In this document: positions 1-9,652 of the stretch, piece by piece
Layout: every line of letters starts with the position of its first letter
Numbering within the stretch: the stretch's first letter is position 1
NCBI GenBank assembly: GCA_021307315.1
Contig: JAJSPD010000117.1
Coordinates: forward strand, 29,508 to 93,507
Direction of reading: 5' to 3'
From: Bisporella sp. PMI_857
Lineage: Eukaryota; Ascomycota; Leotiomycetes; Helotiales; Helotiaceae
Length of the DNA stretch: 64,000 bases
Program-made: the position numbers and the translations under genes
Notes under the pieces: generated by a model
What the model saw: only the letters and a program-made list of their open reading frames with translations
Databases searched by the model: none
Told to the model about the DNA's origin: nothing

Positions 1-250
1 CTGTCATATTCAATGCATGCCAGTGACCTTCTACATTGAAATTGCCCACTATCACGTCACTAATAACCAATCTATTGTTGACCGTGCCACGTGATTTGCC
101 CTCCTTTTATTCCATAGCTCGGTTTATATCAGCCTCATATTTCAGGCCACAACTTTCTCCTGCCAACAACGCTAGCTTTCTACCTTCTCCTTTCGCCACC
201 TCTGAGCCCCCCCGTTTCAGGGCATCGGCGTGCGGAGCGCGCGTTACTAG
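1..250 (+). mobile_element. 3' terminal fragment of a Helitron
   Basis: This stretch is closely similar over its whole length to 33845-34087, the non-coding 3' end of the large Helitron in this window. Both copies finish with a short GC-rich hairpin (stem GCGTGC / GCGCGC with a 3-nt loop) followed by GTTACTAG here and GTTACCAG there, then a T. A subterminal hairpin just before CTRR and insertion next to T are hallmarks of Helitron 3' ends. The rest of the element lies outside the window or is missing. Confidence 0.75.
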
Positions 251-307
251 TAATTAACACTACTGTAATTTCCTCGATCTTCACAATTCCTTTATGTCGT
301 CCTTGCG

Positions 308-697
308 TGTCGGTTCAAACGGTATTGCAATACTTTGTGTTGATAGACGTTGTTTTTGTACGTCTGGGAGGTAACTTGACGTATTAATTGTCGTATTAAT
401 GGTTGTCTGAACCTGTGGGGTCAGACGTTGACTTCTCACAGCGTACGGTGATAGGTCGTGTTTACGCTATACCTTCACGCGGCACGCGGCGCTACTTAGG
501 TGTAGAGTCTTCACAGGTGATACTCAATGGCCAACGGCGAAAGAGTCTTCGTAATTGACCTAACTGATCAGTGTCGGTTCAAACGGTATTGCAATACTTT
601 GTGTTGATAGACGTTGTTGTTGTTATTCTCTATCTAAGCGCTAGCTAGTCATACGCTCGGTGAGTCATGTGATCTCACTAGTGCCTTAGTACCAACA
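308..697 (+). mobile_element. TRIM-like miniature LTR element with TSD TTGCG
   Basis: A 126 bp LTR-like unit at 572-697 starts TGTCGG and ends CCAACA. Its first ~48 bp recur at 308-355, after which the upstream copy diverges. The whole 390 bp is bracketed by the same five bases TTGCG (303-307 and 698-702), as expected for one insertion. There is no coding capacity. A related solo LTR lies at 59243-59369. I infer a degraded terminal-repeat retrotransposon in miniature; the upstream LTR is incomplete. The flanks 251-302 and 703-932 show nothing else. Confidence 0.6.
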
Positions 698-932
698 TTG
701 CGTATCCAGGAACTCCTCACTATTCGCGTCCAACCAGCCAAAGCTCGCTCTTCGACCATCGCCGACCTTCAACAGCGCACTGTTCTTCCTTCCGCTGATT
801 CCACACCCAACGTCGTCGTGGATGATGTGATGGTCGTGGTGCGGTTCTTGCTCTTAGAGCTAGAGAAGGTTCTGTTGTCCCTAGAGCGAGTGTAAAGATT
901 CTTGGATAATGGGCGGTCTGGGTAGATACGGA

Positions 933-2735
933 AGTCGGCACCCCCCTGTAGTCGGCACCTCGCTTAATTCTTACCCACCCCCTTTGGCCATGAATAACTA
1001 TTTTATTCTCTTATAGTTATATGAGATAATGTAGAGCTAAGTTCTATAGCCATATCTGATCCTTCGTCCTCAATTTGGCGATCTCCAGCTGCCGTTTGCG
1101 CTCTTTTTATCTGCTGGATATCTACAAACCTAGAATTAGGACTAGCCACCACTTTCCTACGTTTTCTAGGTTGCAATTGGACTACACGTTGCTCTAATTG
1201 CTTAATTTTCCTTTCTTGCTCTGCAATTACCCATTCTTTTTGCTCAATGCCCTTAGATATCTTCCTAAAAAGTACCCTCGTCGTTGGCGCAGAAGTGCTT
1301 TTTAACTGCGAAACCTCGTACGCAATATCTCGGATATCTTGACCCTTTTGAGGAGTTGTAATATCCAATTGAGCTTTATCTGCAATCCAATTAGGCATAT
1401 CTTCATTTGCAACTCGGTTTTGCGGTATTGAATTGGAGTTATTGCTGTTTTCTAAGAGCAATCGGCTCATAAGAGGCTTGGCGCGATTAATCGGGCACAA
1501 TCCAGTTGCTTTCCAACCGGCCTTTATATTATAGCTTGTTAAGCCGTCTTTCCTTGCTCTTTGATAGCATGTAAGGAAGTTTCGCTTTCCGAGAGGTGAA
1601 GAATCGGTTAATAGGCTATAAAATCCAACGTATTTGCGGTAAGCGGCCTTAAGAGGAGAGAAAACCGATAAATCCAAAGGTTGGAGCACATGTGAAGTGT
1701 GAGGAGGTAAAAATAGTAGCTGAATATTGTTTGAAAAGCCCTTCCACATAAATTCAACTGTTTCGTGACTCCCATGGCCGTCTAGAATAAGCAATCGAGG
1801 CTCAGATGAGTCGCGTGGTCTAGATTGAGGTATATATACCTTATTTAACCATTCAAGCACTGTATCGTCTGTCGTCCACCCGTTTTCTGTTGCAGTAAAC
1901 TTCCAATTCTTAAAGATATCCAAATCACTCCCAAACCATTGTTGTTGTACTGATTTCCCCTTGAAAATGACTAGAGGATTGAGGGCATTCCCGGTTGCCG
2001 AAATACACTCAATAAACGAGGTCCAAGCTTTAGAACCGGGTGTTTTCTTCTGAATAAAGCGTTTTTCTTTGCTTCCTAGGACTAGCCCATTATCACCAAG
2101 TCCTTCCATAATACCAGCTTCGTCCATATTCCGACGATTTTCCGGTTTTATAGCCTGAATGCAAGGAATAGCCAGTTTTTGGAACCAGTTTGAAATAATT
2201 TCAGTCGTAGCACCATTTACACGTGCAGAATCAATAAAGAAGTACTTTTTGGTCCGTAGAATAGGATTACGACGTTTAAAGCCATCCATCCAACCTTTTC
2301 CTAGTGGTTTTTCATCTCCACGGGCATAAAGAATCCGGCCGGCTAGCTGTCTAATTTGCACGTGCATAGGTGCAAGACCTAAAGCTTCCTGGGTAAGAAT
2401 CCAATCTGTAAGACGCTTTCTTGGTTAGGGGAGAGCTTTTGTTCATGTGCATGAGCTTCTAATCTCGAGGTGCGGCCATTTAATCGATTTTGAAGTGTCC
2501 CTCGTGGTACACCGTAAGTTTTGGGAAGCTTCCACTTGGGTCATGCCTTTTTCAATAGCAAATAATGCCAATTGCAAATCGTTTTCAGTATATCTGGGCT
2601 TCATCATGAGATTTAAAAGACTACCAAGTTTGAGATAATTCTATTAAAAGATTAAAATTTTATTTAGATTTAATAAGGTGGGTATTCAAATTGCGGTGTT
2701 CTAAGCGAGGTGCCGACTACAGGGGGGTGCCGACT
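933..2735 (-). mobile_element. Pogo/Fot1-like DNA transposon A
   Basis: Inverted termini match over ~34 bp at 933-966 and 2702-2735. The terminus holds the motif GTCGGCACC twice, separated by a C-rich spacer. The body encodes a decayed DDE transposase on the minus strand. The right end is followed by TA as expected for Tc1/mariner/pogo insertions; the left flank reads AA, so that side of the duplication may be mutated. Transposon B (46478-48840) has the same duplicated-terminus design with a different core. Confidence 0.85.
1003..2607 (-). pseudogene. Pogo-like DDE transposase of element A, frameshifted N-terminus
   Basis: The start MMKPRYTEND (from 2607) opens a Psq-type helix-turn-helix, but the frame breaks at ~2500-2400: the HTH runs into a stop and the sequel DWILTQEALGLAP resumes in another frame. 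From 2393 to 1003 the frame is open. It holds the CENP-B-type DNA-binding part (residues ~1-45 of the open part), then the DDE domain with MDEAGIMEG, LLILDGHGSHE and LPPHTSHVLQPLD carrying the three expected acidic positions, and a basic C-terminal coiled region (KIKQLEQRVVQLQ, RKRRK). Family members are DD(30-35)D enzymes that cut at TA. The broken HTH predicts an inactive protein, although the catalytic domain is well preserved. Confidence 0.85.
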
Positions 2736-2751
2736 ACCGGGGGGGGGACTT

Positions 2752-3301
2752 ATTTGCCAATTGTGTTTTGTACAAGGCGAAACTATGCGTTATACACGAT
2801 AGGATCTTCGCATTGAACTCGCTGATAGTCAATTTTTCGATTAAAACGCGTTCGAAGCTCTGGTTGTCGTCGTACGAAGTTTGTTGTCCAGTTCTTGCCA
2901 ACGCGTCCCGCGTTTCGCTCTGCGAGCAATCGATTCGCTATATCTTCAACACTACTTCTTCGAGGAGGAAATGACCACGAATATAAGTAGAATATATCGT
3001 ACGATAACATCCTCTTCCAGGTTTGTAAGTTTTCGAGAATTGGCTGAAATATCACGTCGTGATAATTTTCCAGAGTATCGACTGCGTAGTATCGTACGAG
3101 GCACATTGTAGATCCGTGCAACGCGAGTTAGCTTCAAATGTGGGTTCTTTCGAAGTGCATTTACTGCTAAAATAACATCAGATTCTTTCCACGTACCAAC
3201 CATTTTTGTAGTGTGGAAAATTAATTGATAAAAGTAATTTGTACAATGCCAAGAAAATTTTGGTGTTTCGGTTGTGGTGGTGGTTCGCTTGTGAACTACG
3301 T
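2752..3301 (-). pseudogene. 5' half of a Fot1-like transposon (HTH and CENP-B part)
   Basis: Reading leftwards from 3203, the frame encodes MVGTWKESDVILAVNALRKN, a Psq-type HTH. After a frameshift at ~3010 it continues with a CENP-B-like DNA-binding segment (RRSSVEDIANRLLAERNAGR, FVRRQPELRTRF), then NA*FRLVQNTIGK with a TGG-to-TAG type stop. It is cut off at ~2752, next to transposon A. The right edge TTCGCTTGTGAACTACGT followed by TA is the terminal inverted repeat; the same end occurs at ~44551-44570, where the catalytic half of this family is found. The two halves complement each other but lie 40 kb apart. Confidence 0.75.
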
Positions 3302-3375
3302 TATAACTTTTGAACTTTGAAATAAAAAAGTTACAATTTTATACTTCTGCGTTACTTAATTAATTCGACTACAGA

Positions 3376-5648
3376 AACTACTGTAAGTAAACAGCAAGAG
3401 GCATTCCGTCGGCCTTAGTGCGGTGGTTTGGTGCCTACTGCTCGGAACGCACGGTAACGATACTGGTCAATGGTCACACCTCTCAACAACAGCCACTGTC
3501 ACAAGCAGGCTTGCCGCAGGGGTCACCACTTTCACCAATATTATTCCTCTTCTTTAATGCCGACCTGGTTCAACACAAAATGAATGCAAATGGGGGATCA
3601 GTGGCGTTTGTGGATGACTACAGTGCGTCGGTCACAGGGCCATCGGCAGACGCAAACCGAGAAGGAATTCAAGCCATCATTGACACAGCTATATGTCGGG
3701 AGAGACGGAGTGGAGCCACGTTCGAAAGGGACAAGACAGTAATAATTCATTTTGCTAGACGGCCGGACCGAGTCAGCGCCAGACCTTTCACCATCAAAGG
3801 AGAATCGATCGAACCAAAGGAGACCGCCAAGATCCTGGGAGTGATCATGGACTCAAAACTCCGGTATGCGCAACACATTGGAAAAGCAACGACCAAAGGC
3901 CATCTTGCCGCGATGGCATTAAAATAACTACGGCTAGTTTCTCCCTCGACCGCAAGGCAATTGTTTGGAGCGACGGTAGCGCCAGTCGTGGACTACGCGT
4001 CAAATGTATGGAAGCATGCTTGCGGGCGTAACGGTGCGGCCATAATGAACCAAATACAAAGAGTCGGAGCACGGGCCGTCACAGGAGCTTTCCGAACCGT
4101 CGCAACTACAGTTGCAGAAACCGAGGCCAGCATACGCACAGTGAGCGAGTGGTGGGCAGAGAAGGCCACGAAGTTGTGGGTCAACATCCGCACGCTCCCC
4201 GAGACGAATCCGATATCGAAGTTAAACACTAGAGTACTCCGGAGATTCACGTCACCATTGCAAAAGATAGCTCGTGCGCATCAAAATATGCCAACACACA
4301 AGATGGAGGTCATTCAACCCTAAGTGATAGCTCCGTGAAAGCAACGGCTCCGCGCAACAATCGACTGTGGAACGGAGGAGACTATAAACATTGTGAATCC
4401 TGTTTGTGGCATTTGGATCGCGACAAGTTCGTCTGCGAGAAAGTGGATAGTTGGGATGGAGGAGCCATCCACGACACTCTCGGCATTGTAACAGGCAGAG
4501 AACCGAGTGCATACTCAGTCACGCTGGGAGCAAGAACGGAACAGAACCCGTACACGGCTGAACTCGCCGCGATAGCGATGGCAATGAAGCGCCTACCAAT
4601 ACATCTAGTGGGAAGACAGATCACGATTATTTCAAGCAACTAGGGAGCCTTGCTAGCAACGAGCCAACCCAGACATCAATCAGGGCAAACCAGCATTTGA
4701 GAGATCTACGAAGTAGCTTCCACGCTGAGAAAGGGAGGCAATGCTATCATGATATGGATCCCGTCTCAGGAGAGCTTCGAGCTAGGCAGGAGAGCAAAGG
4801 AAGCCGCACGACAGGCTACCGAGCTGGGCCAAACACCGCAAGGGCAATGCTACTAAGCCAAATCCACAACCATCAACAAGGAAAAAGCAGAAAGGGCAAC
4901 AAGAATACTGCCAGATGAGGTGGGAAAATATTCCAGAGAAATGGACATCGCACTGCCAGGAAAACATACTCGTACCCTATACGACGGCCTCAAGCGGAGA
5001 GAAGCGAGCGTATTAGCACAGCTCCATACAGGGATGGCACGACTGAACGGATATCTTCACCGGATTGGAGCAGCGGAATCTGACCAATGTGCCTGCAGAC
5101 AGGCAACAGAAACTGTCAAGCACTTTCTTTTCCGATGCACGAGATGGGACGCATACCGAACACAAATGCTAGCACAGACAGACACTAGAAGAGGCAACCT
5201 CTCCTTCTACCTGGGAGGGAAAGCTCCATCTGACTCGGAGAAATGGAAACCAAATATAGACGCGGTTCGAACAACGATCAAGTTTGCTATTGCCACAGGA
5301 CGTTTGGACATGGAGATAAAACAAGTAGTCAACACGCCACAACAGTAAATCCCATCTCATTCTCTCACCCCGACTAACCCCCAGCACCCTCGTGTCCCCA
5401 GCAGGTCTCGCTTCAGTCGCCGACGATAGGACGTTGAACACTTGGAGGAATAATCTTCAAGGTCATTTGCTACTAACCACACGCGAGACCCCGTTTGATT
5501 AAGGCAGTTATTGAAAGTGGAAATTATTGGAAGAGGCATTTCTGTATGGGCTTCAGGAGGTTATGGAAACACTGAACGAAGTGGATTATGTAATATAGAC
5601 CAAGCCCTTTAGGTTTACAACCGGGCGAATAAACATCACCATCATACT
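3376..5648 (+). pseudogene. 5'-truncated Tad-like LINE, copy 1 (RT end, RNase H, 3' tail)
   Basis: The fragment starts inside reverse transcriptase: PQGSPLSPILFLFFNADL is the conserved QG-SP block and FVDDYSASVTG the catalytic xDD block. It continues into the thumb, the RNase H-like domain (TELAAIAMAMKRL-type helix) and the C-terminal CCHC knuckle CAC..(9)..HFLFRC. Several stops break it: TAA at ~3926, TAA and TGA at ~4321-4337, TAG at ~4641. Compared with copy 2 at 38.7-40.5 kb, the latter three correspond to TAT, TGG and CAG codons, so two are RIP-type transitions. A ~300 bp 3' UTR ends in GGGCGAATAAACATCACCAT, an ATC-like tail rather than poly(A). The RT N-terminus and ORF1 are missing. 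Confidence 0.9.
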
Positions 5649-5775
5649 ACCTACACAAAGGAAATGGCGAAAATGGCTGTGATTATTTTTGGATGGTTAA
5701 CCCTCCTCCTCCACCCCCCTTCTACCACTCCTTCGCCTCCTCTTTCAAGTTGCAATTTTTACTAGTCTCCCTAAA
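5649..5775. repeat. Dispersed repeat carrying an empty hAT-MITE site
   Basis: The reverse complement of this stretch matches sequence flanking the hAT MITE at 55.3 kb: AGGGAGACTAGT followed by GCAACTTGAAAG, then a GAAGGAGTGGTAGAAGG-like block and CATTTTCGCCATTTC. Here the target GACTAGT occurs once without the MITE, so this copy is a paralogous empty site. I recognise no coding. The region 5776-6679 shows no gene; it lies downstream of the minus-strand CVNH gene. Confidence 0.6.
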
Positions 5776-6679
5776 AAAATCCTACCGTGTTTCTCTATCC
5801 GGGTTTTATATGTAGGAGGGTCGGCAGAGTAAGTCTGATTCCTTTCATTTCTGTTGGTTTCTCTCGAGGTGATATCACAATATTGGTGAATCATTAACAC
5901 ATTAGAATAGAACGATTGATTGATGCATGCCCCTCTAAGAGGGAGCAACTACTCTATTAAATAGTAGGCAAAAGTGGAGTATATTACCCCTGATTCAGAG
6001 CTCAGCTAGAAAGGGGCAAGTGTTGATATGATCATGTGATGTTATACCAACAATTTCCTTTTGAGTTTGCTCCTCGCTTCACTAAACTCTGTACACTAAG
6101 AAAATGGTATTCTGGGAGTTCCCTCTCTGGCCGCACTTGCACTTATCATTTACGGAGCGGCTAAACCAGTGTTGGTATGGCTTGAGATAGCCGTGGCTAA
6201 TTTTCAGCTGGCAAAAGCCCTAATACATTGAGAAGAAGGAGGAGATTCAGCTGGAGCAGCCAATCCAAAAACCAAAATCTCAAGGACGAATAATGAAGGG
6301 GAATTGATGACAACGGCCGTATCATTCTTGTCAGATCCACCCTTGTTCGGTGGATCAGTATATAAAGGAAGCGCGCGGATTAAGAGTAATTATGTATTAG
6401 AAAAGTGTGATAGATGATAGATCAAAATAAGTGAATAATGTCAAAGGGAACAAGGATTGTGTATTTGGTCTATATACAGAGTCAAATTCAATAACTGATA
6501 CCCCGTCTCAAGTCTTAGAGGTCGTTATGATGTGGGAATTCATGTCGACATCATTCAATGTCTGTGGCATAGCACATACCACTTGATCCTACGGTACAGC
6601 TCTTAGGGACGGTAGATCCGACAAGCAATACGCCCGTCATCTCTAAGAAAAACACCATTGTCTTCGGGGCCGGCGGTAT

Positions 6680-7206
6680 CTATGGGCTGTTACCATCTGC
6701 ACGCAGGATTCGAGTAGAGCAATACGCACTAAGGTTTATTGTAGAGTCAACACTATTCCCATTATCATTTTTGCAGGAGCAGGTTAAATCCAGCGTATCA
6801 CCATCCAGTGCACACTCGTTGCATGACGCAGACAAAATGCCACTATAGTAGGTAAGTGTTAAATGCCGTTCTCAACTCTGATTTCCAAAGATTCTTACTA
6901 GGGCAAGAACTACACAATTAGCGTCAATATCCTCTTCAGCAAATGTGACTAAGTATATACACTTACACGCAATTGCCCATTTATGTTGGCAAGGCACACA
7001 TCTAGGGAGAACTTTGAACTAACGATTGCGAAGCCGGTAGCGCATTGACCATTAATGACATGATCGTCTGAAGAGTCGAGATTAAAAGCACACAGACTAT
7101 TTGGAAGATTAAGACTTGATTGCCTGACGCGTGAAAGAGTTGAACAGAAGCCTAAGGAGCTGAGAGTAAGAGATGAGAGGATAGTGCGGGTGAAAAGGAG
7201 CTGCAT
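6680..7206 (-). CDS. Predicted secreted CVNH (cyanovirin-N homology) protein
   Basis: I model two exons, 7206-6969 and 6870-6680, joined across a 98 bp intron (donor GTGTAAGT, acceptor TTGAG), giving 142 residues; phases agree but the acceptor is a choice. The N-terminus MQLLFTRTILSSLTLSSLGF is signal-peptide-like. Exon 1 then has a repeat of the type INGQCATGF..SSKFSLDVCL..INGQL. Exon 2 has SASCNECALDGDTLDLTCSC, then STINLSAYC, and ends in DGNSP. The pattern of cysteines, hydrophobic strand residues and an N-x-G/D-G-x turn repeated twice is that of CVNH domains, fungal lectin-like proteins often secreted and able to bind mannose-rich glycans. Carbohydrate binding is inferred from the family. 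It stands alone among repeats, with no operon-like neighbour. Confidence 0.6.
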
Positions 7207-7435
7207 CGTTGGGTATGTATTACTCTTATTGTTAACGAGTTATTCACGAGAATTAGTAGTGCTGATACGAGAACGGGAGCTAAGGCGGCTTTATATATTC
7301 GATCTTGTGAAGTAGCGCCATTTTCAAGGCGTATTTATAGAACTGAAAGAGTGCCAGGTATTTCGGTTCTAGCCGGGTAGCGTATGTTACTCTGAATCAA
7401 CGAGTCATTCCTGGGCTATTCTAACTAAGATTGGC

Positions 7436-7808
7436 TTAAGTGTGAATCACATTACCCGGATTAAGTATAAGGAATTTAGCGAGAGTATCTTGGAGGCTTT
7501 CATCAACGGTGATTGTATCAATCTCGGCTTGCACCTCCTCTTGGGATCTTCCTCTGTAAAGTAAGTTACTGTACATCCGAGTCCATACATATTAGTCTCA
7601 GACTCATACCGGTTGACGATTTGTTGAAATTTTCAGGCTTAACACTTGGCCCTGGCACAGGATAGCGTTGAAGTGGGACCAAATGACCTGATGCGAAATG
7701 TGGAAACTGGTCATAACAAAATGGATTGCCGATCTCAGAAACGAGGATTTTCGATTCATAGTGGCTACCTTCCATCATCATCATCATCAGAATACGGACT
7801 ACATACAC
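7436..7808 (-). CDS. Small spliced hypothetical protein
   Basis: Exon 7808-7610 contains EGSHYESKILVSEIGNPFCY followed by a proline-rich stretch. A 58 bp intron (7609-7552, GTATGAG..CAGAG, with ACTAAT inside) joins it in phase to exon 7551-7436, which ends SLQDTLAKFLILNPGNVIHT then stop. The product is about 105 residues. No signal peptide and no domain that I recognise. The true start is uncertain: a GATGAT microsatellite encodes an M run near 7790, and further coding-like sequence lies upstream (7816-8082, IIGANHQDHHVLADMSYPCC) that may be earlier exons. It could be the 3' end of a larger or broken gene. Confidence 0.35.
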
Positions 7809-8090
7809 GACGGCCTTAATTGTGCGGACAAGTATAACTTGCTCCTAATGTCAGCACGGACGCTGTGGTCTCCACAAGTTGGTAAGTCCGGGAAATAAGA
7901 TCTTGATAGCGGTCTGTCTTACTGTACAGTACAAGAGTTAGTAAACTTAAGGCTAAGCCTGGGAAGCGGGGTTTCAATAGATGGATCCGTCCATAACCTA
8001 CCAGACTAGATGGCCTGCTACAGCAGGGGTAGCTCATATCAGCGAGAACGTGATGATCCTGATGATTTGCTCCAATAATCATCTCGTACC

Positions 8091-8253
8091 TGTTGAACGA
8101 ATCTTGAATTGTTATGTAACTGGGTAAGACTGCCTACCGAGAAGATATGGGGCTATTCTGACATAATCACACGTGATACTTTGATGTGCCATTACAGTGT
8201 CAAAAAGTGTAGCACCACACCCAATATTACCAAGAATGACTTATATTCTGACA
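8091..8253 (-). mobile_element. Candidate 3' LTR of a retrotransposon, preceded by a polypurine tract
   Basis: On the minus strand TTATGGGGGCG, a typical polypurine tract, runs directly into TGTCAGAATATAAG, and the stretch ends CAACA 163 bp later. PPT followed by TG..CA is the layout of a 3' LTR. About 106 bp of presumed internal sequence remain before a different LTR begins at 8360. No second copy in the window confirms the boundaries. Confidence 0.4.
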
Positions 8254-8359
8254 CGCCCCCATAAGTCAAACTTAATAATATTTACAACAATTATGCAGCT
8301 GGAATATGGTCTTTACAGGCCTCACAACCTTCCGCACCAGGCTAAGGCTCAGATCCATC

Positions 8360-8763
8360 TGTAACAGAACAGAGGGCAGCAGGAGGGATTGCAATATAAC
8401 AGGTAAGAACACGTGACTGGCGAGGTAGTTGTGATAGTATTATATCGATGTCAGAAGTGTGCTTGTAAGTCTAGAGAGAAGAAAAATGTAAATCAATAAA
8501 CTCAAGCTTGCCCTTTCCCCGAGAGCCCTAGCTCTTCCTTATATCCCATAACAGTGCTTAACAGTGCCGTACCCTTGACCTACGGAACCCCCGAGCTCCA
8601 AGAGGTATCCCCGAAAGGCCTTCTATCAGTCGGAGCCCACGATAGTCTGGACTATACGCCCCCATGGTGGCTGTAAGCCTTCGGCTGGCCGTCGGCTAGC
8701 CTGTGTTACGCTGATAGGTCGCTTACAGCCTGTAACCGTCCCTAACCGACCTTGGCTGTTACA
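8360..8763 (-). mobile_element. LTR remnant, TGTAACAG family
   Basis: The 404 bp stretch begins TGTAACAG and ends TGTTACA. It shares long similarity with solo LTRs at 26059-26345 and 48127-48497 (common blocks include GGGATTGCAATATAACAG and CTTGTAAGTCTA); orientation is opposite to the 48 kb copy. The five flanking bases differ (CCATC and GTAAC), so unlike the other two copies it has no target-site duplication. It is either a rearranged solo LTR or one LTR of a deleted element. Confidence 0.7.
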
Positions 8764-9043
8764 GTAACTGTTGGCGAGCTATCACATCACGTGCCATGTA
8801 CAGCTTCGTCCAGCTTCGGAAGCTATACCGTATATATGCCGGTATGGTATTGTATCGTATCGCTTCGTATATATACCGATTGCAACCCTAGAACGAAGTG
8901 TGTCGTTCACGTGACCCGGAACGGGGTTATACATACTTGTAGTTTCACCATAGTTAGAACTGAACTCTCAAGAACCAATCACTCAAGAATGCAATAGGCA
9001 CTCACGTCAGGAATGTGGTGGTGCCCCGTATTAGAGTGAACCC
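8764..9043. other. Spacer, no gene seen
   Basis: Between the LTR and the pogo fragment I see no coding signal or repeat that I can name. Confidence 0.5.
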
Positions 9044-9474
9044 ACAGCAAGCTTGGTATATGGAGTTCCACAGTCCTCCCTTCACAACCGGATTATTGGT
9101 CATGTATCATGTCAACAAGGTGCAGAAGGGTTGCAAAAGCTTGCACTGGTACAAGAGCAAGAATTGACTAGTTGGATTCTAGTTCAGGAAGCTTTAGGCT
9201 ACTGTCCTACGCATTCGCAAATTAGGGAAATTGGAAGTCGCATATTGGCTATATCTGGAACAGGCACTATACTCGGAAAACGCTGGATGCAAGGCTTGTT
9301 AAACCGCAATCCGGGACTCAAAACTTAAATGCAATTCACGGTTGATTCTGTACGTGTTAATGGAGCTACAACACACGTTATTAGAAGTTGGGTTTCTAAA
9401 TTAGAAGTTCCGGAAATTACGGCTATTAAGCCAGAAAATCGCTGGAATATGGATGAAGCAGGAATCATGGAAAG
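9044..9474 (+). pseudogene. Pogo-like transposase fragment (HTH to first catalytic D)
   Basis: The frame reads YGVPQSSLHNRIIGH, then a CENP-B-type part (TSWILVQEALGY, LGKRWMQGLLNRNPGLKT), a stop, and RVNGATTHVI..KPENRWNMDEAGIME, which includes the first DDE aspartate. It breaks off there at the upstream border of the Scm3 gene. It is closest in wording to transposons A and B but is a separate relic without detectable inverted termini. The AAA-to-TAA stop after LKT is not a RIP-type change. Confidence 0.8.
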
Positions 9475-9652
9475 TCAATGTTACGGCCCTGGGTGCTAAT
9501 CCGCGCCTCGACGCGACAAACCGTGATTTTGTGGGCCGCTCGACCTCAACCTTATGTGCAAGTAACTCTTACTTTGAGATAAATCTGTGCAACGTCGCTT
9601 TTCAGGATTCGCCCTTCGTGTTTCCCTTTAAGTGCCCTTAAGCACTCTGATA

